A stretch of DNA of 64,000 nt from Marivita sp041725935 (GCA_041725935.1 JBGRQD010000005.1:124001-188000); one strand, 5' to 3'. Counted from the stretch's first letter, positions 41,995-51,253 are shown. Notes: generated by a model from the letters alone, not told the origin. Program-made: numbers and translations.

Positions 41995-43445
41995 GGCTTC
42001 ACCTCGCGCCATTTGCGTCCGTCCCGATGCATCAGCATCAACGCATCCTCGGGACCGGAGCTTCCGGGGTCGTAAGTCTTGGGGACATCGTTGCGCGCTT
42101 GCCAGGCTTCGATCAAGGGGTCTGTCCAGGCCCAGGCCGCCTCGACTTCGTCGCCTCGCATGAAAAGCGTCTGATTGCCGCGGATCACGTCCATGATCAG
42201 GCGCTCATAGGCATCGGGCGCCTCTTCGGCTTCCGGGCCCAGCGCCTCGGCGAAACTCATGTCCAGCGGCACATCCAGAAGACGCATGCCCCCCGGCCCC
42301 GGCTCCTTGATGGTCACGTCGAGCGTCATGCCCTCGTTCGGCTGCAAGCGGATTGCCAGCACATTACGGTGCCGCCCGGCATCCGCACCAAAGATCGAAT
42401 GCGGCGCATCCTTGAACACCACCGCGATTTCCGAGGCACGCGCCTTGAGCCGCTTGCCGGTGCGCAGATAAAACGGCGTGCCCGCCCAGCGCCAGTTGGA
42501 GATATGGCACTTCATCGCGATAAAGCTTTCGGTGCGCGATTTGGGATCCTCAACGTCGTCGCGGTAGCTAGGTCCGTTTTCGCCAGCGCCATACTGACCG
42601 CGCACGATGTGGTGCCAGTCAACGGGTTCGAGCGCGCGGATCACCTTGAGCTTTTCGTCCCGAACCGCGTCCGGTTCAAACTTCGCGGGCGGTTCCATCG
42701 CGATGAGGCAGAGGAGCTGCATCAGGTGGTTCTGCACCATGTCCCGCATCGCGCCGGACTTGTCGTAATAGCCGCCGCGCCCGCCGACACCCACGGTTTC
42801 GGCCACCGTGATCTGGATATGGTCGACATATTGCGCGTTCCAGAGCGGCTCGAACAGCATGTTGCCGAACCGCACCGCCATCAGGTTCTGGACGGTTTCC
42901 TTGCCCAGGTAATGGTCGATCCGGTAAATCTGGGTTTCGTGAAAATGCTGCGCCAGCGTGGCGTTCAGGGCCCGGGCGGTCTCGAGATCGTTGCCAAACG
43001 GCTTTTCCACCACGATCCGGCTTTCGGGAGTCGCCATCCCGAACCGGTGCAACCGTTCTGCCAGATCACCAAACAGCGACGGCCCGACCGAGAAATAGAA
43101 TGCGCGCACGGTGTCATCGCGCATCTTGCCGTTCAGCTCGACCCAGCCATCGTCCCCACGCGCATCGGTCGTGACAAACGAGACCGTCTCGAGAAACGCC
43201 TCAAGCGTTCCAGCCTCGCAGGTGCCGCCACTGCCGAATTCGGCCACCGAGTCAGAGACCATTTCGCGGTAGTCTTCCGACGTCATCTCGGACCGAGCGG
43301 CACCGATGATCTGCGATCCCTCGGGCATCTGCCCGGCACAGAAGCGCCGGAAAAGCCCCGGCAAAATCTTGCGTCGCGCGAGGTCTCCGGTTCCGCCGAA
43401 GATCACAAGGTCGAACGGGTCAACGGGAATAACGCGGGAAACCAT
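41991..43445 (-). CDS. zwf: Glucose-6-phosphate 1-dehydrogenase
   Basis: Oxidises glucose-6-phosphate with NAD(P) to the lactone, feeding Entner-Doudoroff and pentose phosphate pathways. The 484 residues show the cofactor loop LVIFGGTGDLARRKILPGLF and the active-site RIDHYLGKETVQNLMAVRF with catalytic His and Lys. It is the first gene of the zwf-pgl-pgi operon on the minus strand. An exact GTTAGCGCTAAC palindrome 38 bp upstream of the start is a likely operator of a LacI-type sugar regulator. ATG 43445 has GGA upstream. Confidence 0.97.
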   Translation of the reverse strand: MVSRVIPVDPFDLVIFGGTGDLARRKILPGLFRRFCAGQMPEGSQIIGAARSEMTSEDYREMVSDSVAEFGSGGTCEAGTLEAFLETVSFVTTDARGDDGWVELNGKMRDDTVRAFYFSVGPSLFGDLAERLHRFGMATPESRIVVEKPFGNDLETARALNATLAQHFHETQIYRIDHYLGKETVQNLMAVRFGNMLFEPLWNAQYVDHIQITVAETVGVGGRGGYYDKSGAMRDMVQNHLMQLLCLIAMEPPAKFEPDAVRDEKLKVIRALEPVDWHHIVRGQYGAGENGPSYRDDVEDPKSRTESFIAMKCHISNWRWAGTPFYLRTGKRLKARASEIAVVFKDAPHSIFGADAGRHRNVLAIRLQPNEGMTLDVTIKEPGPGGMRLLDVPLDMSFAEALGPEAEEAPDAYERLIMDVIRGNQTLFMRGDEVEAAWAWTDPLIEAWQARNDVPKTYDPGSSGPEDALMLMHRDGRKWREVKP

Positions 43446-43482
43446 GGTGCGGTCCTTCCGATTCTGCTTTGCTCCGCGCCTT

Positions 43483-43494
43483 GTTAGCGCTAAC
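43483..43494. promoter_or_regulatory. GTTAGCGCTAAC palindrome upstream of zwf
   Basis: A perfect 12-bp palindrome between the divergent zwf and nucleoside hydrolase genes. The form resembles LacI-family operators with a central CG. A near copy (GTTAGCGCTAGC) lies upstream of eno at 51242. Confidence 0.6.
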
Positions 43495-43658
43495 GATTCG
43501 GATGTAAACTTATTTCGCTTCAGGTTCCGTTAGTCTAACATCCATATATGACGCTGCAATCAGGTTGCCAAAAGAAGCGGTGTAGCCCCGCCCGCACGTA
43601 TCTACCTGCTTGATCCCGCGAAACCTGCATGTCACCACCGCGCAGCAAGGAGACGCGT

Positions 43659-44600
43659 ATGGCACCCCGCAAAATCATCATCGACACCGATCCGGGTCAG
43701 GACGACGCGGTCGCCATCCTGCTCGCTCTGGCCTCTCCCGAGGAACTGGACGTGCTGGGCATCACCGCCGTTGCCGGGAATGTACCGCTGCCTCTGACCG
43801 AAAAGAACGCGCGCATCGTCTGTGAACTGGCTGGCAAGCCGGAAACACGCGTGTTCGCGGGTTGTGACGCGCCCATTGCGCGCAAGCTGGTGACGGCCGA
43901 ACATGTGCACGGCAAGAGCGGGCTCGATGGCCCGACACTGCCCGATCCGACGATTCCACTTCAGGAAGGCCATGCGGTCGATTTTATCATCGACACTCTG
44001 CGCGGTGAACCTTCGGGGACAGTCACGCTGTGCCCTCTTGGCCCGCTGACCAATATCGCTGTGGCGTTGCAACGCGCCCCGGACATTGCCGAGCGCATTC
44101 AGGAAATCGTGCTGATGGGGGGCGCCTATTTCGAGGTGGGCAACATCACACCCACCGCCGAGTTCAACATCTATGTCGACCCCGAAGCGGCGAAACTGGT
44201 CTTTGACTGCGGAGCGCCGATCACCGTCATGCCGCTTGATGTCACCCACAAGGCGCTGGTCACAACCGAGCGCAACAACGCTTTCCGCACTTTAGGTACG
44301 CCTGTGGGGACTGCCGTCGCCGAAATGACGGATTTCTTCGAACGGTTCGATAAAGAAAAATACGGCAGCTCCGGTGCGCCCCTGCACGACCCCTGCGTGA
44401 CCGCCTACCTGATCAAGCCAGAACTGTTCACCGGACGGCACATCAATGTGGAAATCGAAACCGACTCGAACCTGACGCTGGGCATGACCGTGGCGGATTG
44501 GTGGGGAGTCACCAAACGCCCTGCCAACGCAACCTTTGTTGGCGATCTCGACGCCGACGGTTTCTTTGCGCTGCTCACCGAACGGCTGGCCCGGTTATGA
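43659..44600 (+). CDS. Inosine-uridine preferring nucleoside hydrolase
   Basis: Cleaves ribonucleosides to base and ribose for salvage. The 313 residues begin with the calcium-binding family motif IIIDTDPGQDDAVAILLAL (Asp9, Asp11, Asp15, Asp16). They continue with ITAVAGNVPLPLTEKNARIV, HGKSGLDGPTLP, CPLGPLTNIAVAL and the GGAYFEVGNITPTAEFNIYVD block with the active-site Asn and His. Base preference cannot be told. ATG 43659 follows AAGGAG. Its stop overlaps the GNAT gene start (ATGA). Confidence 0.94.
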   Translation: MAPRKIIIDTDPGQDDAVAILLALASPEELDVLGITAVAGNVPLPLTEKNARIVCELAGKPETRVFAGCDAPIARKLVTAEHVHGKSGLDGPTLPDPTIPLQEGHAVDFIIDTLRGEPSGTVTLCPLGPLTNIAVALQRAPDIAERIQEIVLMGGAYFEVGNITPTAEFNIYVDPEAAKLVFDCGAPITVMPLDVTHKALVTTERNNAFRTLGTPVGTAVAEMTDFFERFDKEKYGSSGAPLHDPCVTAYLIKPELFTGRHINVEIETDSNLTLGMTVADWWGVTKRPANATFVGDLDADGFFALLTERLARL

Positions 44601-45043
44601 GGTCTCTGCATCTGGCAGCACCCGAGGATCTGCCGCGCTTGCTGCCGCTGGTTGCCGCGTTTCACGAACACCAAGGGTTCGGCACAACACCCGAACACCA
44701 ACACGACGCGATCCTCCCGCTGCTTGACGGCAGCCCGCATGGCGCGGTGTGGCTGATCGGTCCGCGCCGCGCGCCGGTTGGTTATGTCGTCGTGTCCTTT
44801 GGCTGGTCCGTCGAATACGGCGGGCTTGATGCCATCGTGGATGAATTGTTCGTCCGCAGCGCCGTGCGCAATCGCGGTATGGGGTCGGATGCGCTCAACG
44901 GGTTGGCCAAGGCACTCCGGGAAGGCGGCATCCGCGCACTGCATCTCGAGGCTGATCAGACCGACGAAACCCTCAAGCGCTTTTACCAGCGCAGCAAGTT
45001 CTTCACCCGCGAAGGCTATGCCTACATGTCCCGCGAGCTGTGA
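44597..45043 (+). CDS. GNAT family N-acetyltransferase
   Basis: A 148-residue acetyl-CoA-dependent acyltransferase of unknown substrate. The fold is visible as the N-terminal MRSLHLAAPEDLPRLLPLV, the central YVVVSFGWSVEYGG strand, and the acetyl-CoA loop VRSAVRNRGMGSDAL (R/Q-x-x-G-x-G/A type). The C-terminal YQRSKFFTREGYAYMS follows. It overlaps the nucleoside hydrolase gene by four bases, so the two may act in one pathway or simply share a transcript. Confidence 0.88.
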   Translation: MRSLHLAAPEDLPRLLPLVAAFHEHQGFGTTPEHQHDAILPLLDGSPHGAVWLIGPRRAPVGYVVVSFGWSVEYGGLDAIVDELFVRSAVRNRGMGSDALNGLAKALREGGIRALHLEADQTDETLKRFYQRSKFFTREGYAYMSREL

Positions 45044-45046
45044 CCC

Positions 45047-45586
45047 TCAGCCGATCGACGACACCACGATGATCATCAGAATCGAATAGAGCATGATGCC
45101 CCCGCCGATCAGCCAGACGGGGTAATTGCGCCCGACACTGGCCTTGGCCAATTCCTTGGCCTGATAGATCAGGTCTGGCCACGTGTAGCTGACAAAATCA
45201 CCCTGCGTGAAGATCACGAGGATGCGGCCTTCATCATCGACGACAGGAAGGCGGCGGAACCGATCATTCGACATGATGCGGAGCCAGTCGACAACATCAT
45301 CCGTCGCCCGCGCCATACGCGGGTCCTTTGTCATGATGTCACTTAGCGTGGTGGTTTTCGCATCCTTGCCAGCGTTCACCAGTTTTTTCATCACGTCACG
45401 CTCGGTGGCGATGCCGATGACCTTCTCGTCCTTGTCAACGATCACGACCGAGCCGAAATTCTTTTCGCTCATCTCGGCCACGGCCTCTGCCACCGTGGTG
45501 GTGGGGGCGAAACACAAAGGTTTCGGCTTTGATGAAAATTCCGGGCGATCCTTGAGCTTCATGCCATATGTGTTTGAGGCTACCAT
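45047..45586 (-). CDS. CBS domain protein with C-terminal membrane anchor
   Basis: A 179-residue protein with a pair of CBS domains (about 20-75 and 85-135), e.g. NFGSVVIVDKDEKVIGIATERD and RFRRLPVVDDEGRILVIFTQGD, quoted as the two cores. A final hydrophobic segment WLIGGGIMLYSILMIIVVS follows. CBS pairs usually bind adenosyl ligands and regulate a partner; a membrane-tethered one may sense energy state at the membrane. The ATG at 45586 has AAGGAG nine bases upstream. It converges on the GNAT gene three bases away and diverges from selO. Confidence 0.85.
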   Translation of the reverse strand: MVASNTYGMKLKDRPEFSSKPKPLCFAPTTTVAEAVAEMSEKNFGSVVIVDKDEKVIGIATERDVMKKLVNAGKDAKTTTLSDIMTKDPRMARATDDVVDWLRIMSNDRFRRLPVVDDEGRILVIFTQGDFVSYTWPDLIYQAKELAKASVGRNYPVWLIGGGIMLYSILMIIVVSSIG

Positions 45587-45684
45587 GCGCGCGACTCCTT
45601 TTTTCAGCCTTCTATTGAGCCTAGCGCCGATCTGACAAAGACAACCCACTGGCGATGTCCGATCGCTGCCCTTATATCTGCGCC

Positions 45685-47103
45685 ATGACACTGCACATCC
45701 CCTTCGACAACAGCTACGCCGCCCTGCCCGACACGTTCTTCGCGCGGGTGAAACCGGAACCGGTGACGGCGCCGTCGCTTATCGCGATCAACGAAGCGCT
45801 GGCCCGCGATCTGGGCATTGACGGGCTGGACGATCCGAACCTTGCCGCGATCTTTGCGGGCAATGCCATTCCCGATGGCGCGTCGCCCTTGGCGCAGCTA
45901 TATGCCGGGCACCAGTTCGGCCAGTACAACCCGCAGCTGGGCGATGGCCGCGCGGTGCTCTTGGGTGAAACCGTCGGCAGCGACGGCATCCGACGTGACA
46001 TCCAGCTCAAGGGATCGGGCCGCACGCCATTCTCGCGAATGGGCGACGGGCGTGCATGGCTCGGGCCGGTTCTGCGCGAATACGTGGTCAGCGAAGCGAT
46101 GCATGCGCTCGGCGTGCCGACCACCCGCGCGCTTGCCGCCGTAAGGACCGGAGACCGCGTTGTACGGGAACAGCCCCTGCCCGGTGCCGTCCTGACCCGC
46201 GTGGCACGCAGCCACCTGCGCGTCGGCACGTTCCAGGTCTTTGCCGCCCGTGGCGAATCCCAAGCGCTGCAAACGCTCTTTGGTTACGCCGTGGCGCGGC
46301 ACTATCCCGATGCGACCGATCCTGCCACGTTCCTCGACGCAGTGATGCGCCGTCAGGCGGCGCTGGTGGCGCATTGGCTCAGCCTCGGGTTCATCCACGG
46401 CGTGATGAACACTGACAATTGCAGCATTGCAGGCGAAACCATCGACTATGGCCCCTGCGCCTTCATGGACAGCTACCACCCCGAAACCGTCTATTCCTCG
46501 ATCGACCGCTTCGGGCGCTACAGCTACGCCGCGCAGGCCGACATAATCGTCTGGAACATGGCGCAGCTGGCCACGGCGCTGCTGTCCCTGATGCCCGACC
46601 CCGAAGCGGCGGTGGAGCCGTTCACGGCGCAGGTGCATGCCATGCCCGACATGATCCGCGCGGAATGGCTGCGGCGGTTCGGGGCCAAGATCGGGATTGC
46701 CGACCCCAAGCCAGAGGATGCGGCCCTGATCGGCGATCTGATGACCCTGATGCAGACGGCCAAGGCGGATTTCACCAACACCTTCCGAGGTCTGATCGAT
46801 GGCACCGCCCGCGACCAGTTTGCCGATCCCACCGGGTTCGACCAGTGGAGCAAGGTCTGGCAGGAGCGGATCAAGAGCGAAGAAGACCCGCAGGGCCTGA
46901 TGAGCGCTGCAAACCCTGTTCTGATCCCGCGCAATCACCAGATCGAAGCGATGATCGCAGCCTCGGTCGCGGCTGATGACAGCCTCTTCGCACGGCTGAT
47001 GTCGGCTTATGCCGCGCCCTTTGACGTGAATCCCGATTTCGACGATCTGCGCCTGCCTCCGGCCCCCGAAGAGGTGGTTCAGGCGACGTTCTGCGGCACC
47101 TGA
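45685..47103 (+). CDS. selO: Protein adenylyltransferase SelO (YdiU/UPF0061 family)
   Basis: Pseudokinase-fold enzyme that transfers AMP from ATP to Ser, Thr or Tyr of target proteins, linked to redox stress. The 472 residues carry the family blocks LYAGHQFGQYNPQLGDGRAV, GSGRTPFSRMGDGRAWLGP, RTGDRVVREQPLPGAVLTRV and HGVMNTDNCSIAGETIDYGP with the metal-binding Asn and Asp. The C-terminus ends TFCGT, keeping a Cys near the end where eukaryotic SelO has selenocysteine. ATG 45685 is the family start. Its end overlaps the convergent EamA gene by 25 bases. Confidence 0.94.
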   Translation: MTLHIPFDNSYAALPDTFFARVKPEPVTAPSLIAINEALARDLGIDGLDDPNLAAIFAGNAIPDGASPLAQLYAGHQFGQYNPQLGDGRAVLLGETVGSDGIRRDIQLKGSGRTPFSRMGDGRAWLGPVLREYVVSEAMHALGVPTTRALAAVRTGDRVVREQPLPGAVLTRVARSHLRVGTFQVFAARGESQALQTLFGYAVARHYPDATDPATFLDAVMRRQAALVAHWLSLGFIHGVMNTDNCSIAGETIDYGPCAFMDSYHPETVYSSIDRFGRYSYAAQADIIVWNMAQLATALLSLMPDPEAAVEPFTAQVHAMPDMIRAEWLRRFGAKIGIADPKPEDAALIGDLMTLMQTAKADFTNTFRGLIDGTARDQFADPTGFDQWSKVWQERIKSEEDPQGLMSAANPVLIPRNHQIEAMIAASVAADDSLFARLMSAYAAPFDVNPDFDDLRLPPAPEEVVQATFCGT

Positions 47104-47993
47104 GGTGCGCGCTTGCGCCGCCGGTTGATCAGCACGACACCAACCGCGACAAGGCACATCGCACCAAGAAACCCCGGCCCCACCGGCTCATCCAGCAGCA
47201 GCCAGCCCATGCCGACCGCCAGCACTGGCGACAGGAAACTGAACGCGGCGATATCCGACGCGGGGTAGATCGTCATGAGATACAGCCAGAACAGGTACCC
47301 AAGGCTGCCGACAAAAATCACCTGAAAGGCCAACCCGGCAAAGTGAACAGCGCTGGGGTCGCGCAGCAGGTCCCCAAAGAGCGGTGCCACCGCCAAGAGC
47401 CCGACAGCGGACACCGACAATTGCCAGAACAGCTGGCTTTCCGCACTCAGCTCCGACACCCGCGTCAGCCGCACGGTCAGGGCGATCCCGGCCCAGGCAA
47501 ACGCCGCCAGGAGCGCCAGCACATCGCCCAGCAGCCTGCCGGCCTCGCGCGATTGCGGATCGAACAGCGCCCAGATCACGCCCGTCATCGCGAGTGCAAG
47601 CCCCAGCAGACGCCGCCAGGACAGCGTCTCTCCGGGCAGGACGAAATGCGCGATCAACGCCAGCCAGACCGGCATCGAATAGAAGAGGATCGACACCCGC
47701 GACACCGTCGTCAGGTCCAAAGCGATGAAGAGAAAGATGAACTCGATGGTGAACAATCCGCCCAGCAGCAGCCCCGGCCGGATCGTGCGGCGCAACCCGT
47801 TCAGCCGCCTCCGACGGAGCAGCAGCCAGAGCGCCAGCACCAAAAGCGCCAGACCTGACCGTAATCCGGCGGCAAAGACCGGCCCGAACCCGCCATTGGT
47901 CACCTTGATGACCACCTGGTTGAACGCCAACACCGTGGCGAACACAACAAGCCCTGCGGCCCCGGCCAGATCGATTGCGTCCTTGCGTTCCAT
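47079..47993 (-). CDS. EamA/DMT-family exporter (1)
   Basis: A 304-residue membrane protein with about ten hydrophobic segments in two EamA repeats, such as GLVVFATVLAFNQVVIKVTNGG and GALLGLALAMTGVIWALFD-type segments, with a C-terminal basic tail. Members export metabolites such as amino acids; the substrate is unknown. ATG 47993 is preferred to an in-frame GTG at 48008. It is one of three EamA genes within 4.2 kb in this window. It converges on selO, overlapping it by 25 bases. Confidence 0.88.
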   Translation of the reverse strand: MERKDAIDLAGAAGLVVFATVLAFNQVVIKVTNGGFGPVFAAGLRSGLALLVLALWLLLRRRRLNGLRRTIRPGLLLGGLFTIEFIFLFIALDLTTVSRVSILFYSMPVWLALIAHFVLPGETLSWRRLLGLALAMTGVIWALFDPQSREAGRLLGDVLALLAAFAWAGIALTVRLTRVSELSAESQLFWQLSVSAVGLLAVAPLFGDLLRDPSAVHFAGLAFQVIFVGSLGYLFWLYLMTIYPASDIAAFSFLSPVLAVGMGWLLLDEPVGPGFLGAMCLVAVGVVLINRRRKRAPQVPQNVA

Positions 47994-48149
47994 CCGGGTC
48001 AGGGACACCCAAGCGCCCGCAGGGTCAAGCGAAAAAACCGGGCCGGATCAGCCGACAAATCCACGCGGCGCAAAGGTTTTTCTGCATCCCGCCCGCGAAT
48101 CGGGCATCTTGCGCACATCACTTTAAACCCGACCACCGGAGTAAGTATT

Positions 48150-48935
48150 ATGAGTCTCATGGGAACACTGGCCAAGGTGGCCATCGGATATGCCGCCGCG
48201 CGGGGCGTCGACCATCTTGCCGGGGGCAAGGGCCTTGGCGGGCTGATGGGCGGCGCGCAGGTTGCAGGCGACAATCCCATGGCGCAGATCCAGGCCCAGA
48301 TGGGCCAGATGATGGGCGGAGCCGGCGGCGCGAACCCGCTGGCCGGGATCATGGACAAGCTGCAATCGGGCGGGCTCGACCTGTCTTCGATGATGGGTGG
48401 CGGCGCCACCGGTCAGGATGCAGGGGACAAAGGCGGCCTGATGTCGGCGTTGGGTGGTGGTGGCGGAGCCGGTCTTGCTGGTCTGCTGGCAGCAGCGGGC
48501 GGCGTGGCCGCGATGGGTGGCAAGAACATGGGCGGCATGTTTGACCAGTTCGCCAAATCCGGCGCGGCAGCCCCCGAGGCCGAGGAAACCGCGGCACTCA
48601 TGCTGCGCGCCATGATCCAGGCCGCCAAGTCAGACGGCGGCATAGACGAGGCCGAACGCGCAAAGATCATCTCGACCGTGGGCGACGACGCCGACGCCGA
48701 AGACATCGCCTTTGTGCAGGACCAGCTTGCCGCACCGGTGGATGTGGATGCGCTGGCCGCAGACACGCCCGCAGCGCTGCGCACGCAAGTCTATTCGGCC
48801 TCGCTCATGTCGATCCGGCTCGATACCCAACCCGAGGCGGAATATCTCGACGCGCTGGCCCGTGCGATGGACCTCGACCAACCTACCGTGAATGCGCTGC
48901 ACATGCAGATGGGTGTTCAGCCGCTCTACAGCTGA
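48150..48935 (+). CDS. DUF533 (TerB-like) membrane-associated protein
   Basis: A 261-residue protein. The N-terminal half is rich in Gly, Met and Gln (MGGAQVAGDNPMAQIQAQMG, MMGGGATGQDAG, LGGGGGAGLAGLLAAAGGV). The C-terminal half is a TerB-like helical domain (LMLRAMIQAAKSDGGIDEAE, EAEYLDALARAMDLDQPTV). This is the YebE/DUF533 layout, in which the first part carries a membrane segment and the second resembles tellurite-resistance TerB. Function is unknown. ATG 48150 has GGAG upstream. An EamA gene starts 15 bases after its stop. Confidence 0.88.
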   Translation: MSLMGTLAKVAIGYAAARGVDHLAGGKGLGGLMGGAQVAGDNPMAQIQAQMGQMMGGAGGANPLAGIMDKLQSGGLDLSSMMGGGATGQDAGDKGGLMSALGGGGGAGLAGLLAAAGGVAAMGGKNMGGMFDQFAKSGAAAPEAEETAALMLRAMIQAAKSDGGIDEAERAKIISTVGDDADAEDIAFVQDQLAAPVDVDALAADTPAALRTQVYSASLMSIRLDTQPEAEYLDALARAMDLDQPTVNALHMQMGVQPLYS

Positions 48936-48949
48936 TCTGACGCGCATTC

Positions 48950-49807
48950 ATGAAAGGCATTCTGCTGGCCGTACTCGGTGTCCTGATCCTGACACCGGAC
49001 GCTCTTCTGATCCGGTTGTCGGGGCTCGAGGCCGCGCCGCTGGTGGCGTGGCGCGGGCTGGCGATGGGCAGCCTGTTCCTATTGGCAGCGTTGATCACCG
49101 GGCAGATGCGTCTTTTCCCGCGCCTCTTTTCGGGCGTTGGCGTGGCGCTGGTGCTGGCGCAATGGGCGAACGCCTCGCTCTTTGCGCCCGCGATCTCGCT
49201 GGCACCTGTCGCGCTTGTGCTGATCGCGGTGGCTACGGTGCCGATCTGTGCTGCAATCCTGTCCCGCGTCCTTTACGGACAGCCAACCCGCCCTGCCACG
49301 TGGGTCACTATCGCGGTGGTCAGCGCGGGGATCGCGCTGGCCATGTCCGGCAAAAGCGATGTCGCCTTCACCGCAACCGCGCTGATCGGCGTGCTCTGCG
49401 GGCTGGGCGTCGCGCTCAGCCTCGCGATCAGCTTTACGCTTCTTCGCCACAACCCCGAGATGCCGTTGCTGCCCGCCGTGGGCACAGGGTCGGGGCTGGC
49501 CGGGATCATGGCCTTTGGCCTGACCACTCCGCAGGACATGGTCTCGGGCACCACATGGGCCATTGCAGCCGCCAGCTTCGTCGTGCTGCCCCTATCCTTC
49601 TACCTGATGTCCGAGGCATCGCGCCTCACCGCGTCGGTGAATGTCAGCCTCGTGCTGCTGCTGGAGACCGTGCTGGGGCCGCTTTGGGTCTGGGTGGTCA
49701 TCCGCGAAGTGCCAACGCCACCCATGCTGATCGGCGGCAGCATCGTGGTGATCGCGCTGGCCGTCTACCTGTGGCATCTGCGGCGACGGGCACGGGTGAA
49801 TATTTGA
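48950..49807 (+). CDS. EamA/DMT-family exporter (2)
   Basis: A 285-residue inner-membrane transporter with two EamA halves (for example LLAVLGVLILTPDALLIRLSG and TWAIAAASFVVLPLSFYLMS) and about ten hydrophobic segments. The substrate is unknown. It lies 15 bases after the DUF533 gene and 69 bases before fur on the same strand, so it may share their transcript. Confidence 0.85.
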   Translation: MKGILLAVLGVLILTPDALLIRLSGLEAAPLVAWRGLAMGSLFLLAALITGQMRLFPRLFSGVGVALVLAQWANASLFAPAISLAPVALVLIAVATVPICAAILSRVLYGQPTRPATWVTIAVVSAGIALAMSGKSDVAFTATALIGVLCGLGVALSLAISFTLLRHNPEMPLLPAVGTGSGLAGIMAFGLTTPQDMVSGTTWAIAAASFVVLPLSFYLMSEASRLTASVNVSLVLLLETVLGPLWVWVVIREVPTPPMLIGGSIVVIALAVYLWHLRRRARVNI

Positions 49808-49875
49808 CCTGCCGCTGCTGGCATTGACTCGCACAGTTGGCTACATCTTTCGCCACCAAGACAAGAGGCCCGGCG

Positions 49876-50286
49876 ATGTCTGAGACCATCCTTTCCCGCT
49901 GCGAAGCGCAGGGCCTGCGCCTGACGGACCAACGGCGCACCATCGCGCAGGTTCTGGAAGAGGCGACCGACCACCCGGATGTCGAAGAACTCTATGCCCG
50001 CGCCTCGGGGCGGGATCCGAACATCTCGATCGCCACGGTGTACCGGACGGTGAAACTGTTCGAAGAGGCAGGCATCCTCGAAAAGGTCGATTTCGGCGAT
50101 GGCCGCGCCCGCTACGAGGACGCCGAGCGTGACCACCACGACCACCTGATCGATCTGCATACAGGTCAGGTGATCGAATTCGTCGATCCCGAGATCGAGG
50201 CCCTACAGGAACGGATCGCCGCGAAACTCGGATACCGGCTCAAGGGTCACAAGCTCGAACTTTACGGCGTCCCCATCAAGAAGTGA
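49876..50286 (+). CDS. Fur-family metal-dependent repressor (Fur/Mur type)
   Basis: A 136-residue metalloregulator. The winged-helix domain has LRLTDQRRTIAQVLEEATDH and the recognition helix ISIATVYRTVKLFEEAGI. Metal ligands are in YEDAERDHHDHLIDLHTGQV. It lacks the CxxC zinc cysteines of enterobacterial Fur (the HLICxxCG segment is HLIDLHTG here), as usual for alphaproteobacterial Fur, several of which respond mainly to manganese (Mur). ATG 49876 aligns with the family. An EamA gene follows after 66 bp. Iron versus manganese control cannot be decided from sequence. Confidence 0.9.
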   Translation: MSETILSRCEAQGLRLTDQRRTIAQVLEEATDHPDVEELYARASGRDPNISIATVYRTVKLFEEAGILEKVDFGDGRARYEDAERDHHDHLIDLHTGQVIEFVDPEIEALQERIAAKLGYRLKGHKLELYGVPIKK

Positions 50287-50352
50287 CCGCGGCGCACGCA
50301 CACGGTGTCGACGGGTCTGGTCACTGTCCCAAAAGCGGCGTAGCTGATCCCC

Positions 50353-51246
50353 ATGCAAATCGTGCGCGCCATCCTTTTGATGATCCTTGCAATGGCGCTT
50401 CTCGCGCTCAGCGATGTGTTCATCAAGCTGTCCTCGCAGGTGCTGTCACCCGGTCACGTGATGTTCTTTCTCAGCGCGGGTGGCACGCTCTGCTTTGTGC
50501 TGATCGCCAGATGGCAGGGAGCCAAGCTGCTCAGCCGCGATGCGCTGCACCCGTGGGTTCTCGCCCGCTCGGGGCTCGAGATTGTCGGTGGGCTTGGGCT
50601 GGTTCTGTCCATCGGCCAGATTCCCCTCTCGCTCTTTGCCGCGATCATGCAGATGGCCCCGCTTGTGGTGACGCTGGGCGCAGCACTCCTGCTCAAGGAA
50701 CCGGTCGGCCTGCGCCGCTGGCTGGCCATCTTCGCGGGAATCGTCGGGATGTTGCTGGTGATCCGCCCCGGAGCCGAAGGGTTCGAGCCCGCAGCGCTGT
50801 TTGCCGTGATGGGGGTCTGCGGGCTGGGCCTTCGCGACCTGATCACCCGGCTGTCACCATCGCATATCCCGTCGATCTCGCTTGCAACATGGGGATTTTC
50901 GGCCACCATCCCCGTCGGGCTGGTGCTGATCCTGTTCTTCGACGCGCCACCCCCGGTGACCGGGACCACGATCTGGTACCTGGCCGCAGGAACCGTCGTG
51001 ACCGCGCTGGGATACTATGCCGTAACACAGGCCATGCGGATGGCCCCCGCCGCCATCGTGTCACCGTTCCGCTATACCCGGCTTGTGTTTACCATGAGCC
51101 TCGGCATCCTGATCTTCGGCGAACGCCCGGACGGGCTGACCCTGCTGGGTGCGGCGATCATTTTGACGGCGGGGCTTTACGCGCTCTACCGCGAACGCAA
51201 ACTGGCGCTTGAGCAGGACAGGTTCCGCGAAAAACCCGCCCGTTAG
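50353..51246 (+). CDS. EamA/DMT-family exporter (3)
   Basis: A 297-residue membrane protein with two EamA repeats: ILLMILAMALLALSDVFIKL at the start, WLAIFAGIVGMLLVIRPGAEG in the middle and LTLLGAAIILTAGLYALYRER near the end. Ten hydrophobic segments are likely. The substrate is unknown. It follows fur on the same strand. Its stop codon lies inside the GTTAGCGCTAGC sequence upstream of eno. Confidence 0.87.
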   Translation: MQIVRAILLMILAMALLALSDVFIKLSSQVLSPGHVMFFLSAGGTLCFVLIARWQGAKLLSRDALHPWVLARSGLEIVGGLGLVLSIGQIPLSLFAAIMQMAPLVVTLGAALLLKEPVGLRRWLAIFAGIVGMLLVIRPGAEGFEPAALFAVMGVCGLGLRDLITRLSPSHIPSISLATWGFSATIPVGLVLILFFDAPPPVTGTTIWYLAAGTVVTALGYYAVTQAMRMAPAAIVSPFRYTRLVFTMSLGILIFGERPDGLTLLGAAIILTAGLYALYRERKLALEQDRFREKPAR

Positions 51247-51253
51247 CGCTAGC
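51242..51253. promoter_or_regulatory. GTTAGCGCTAGC site upstream of eno
   Basis: Differs by one base from the perfect zwf palindrome at 43483-43494 and lies 71 bp upstream of the eno ATG, overlapping the stop of the previous gene. A shared sugar-responsive regulator of both glycolytic loci is possible but unproven. Confidence 0.45.

Noticed and set aside
41619..43487. Plus-strand open frame of 622 codons opposite pgl and zwf
   Set aside because: Antisense shadow in GC-rich DNA; low-complexity composition and no start signal.
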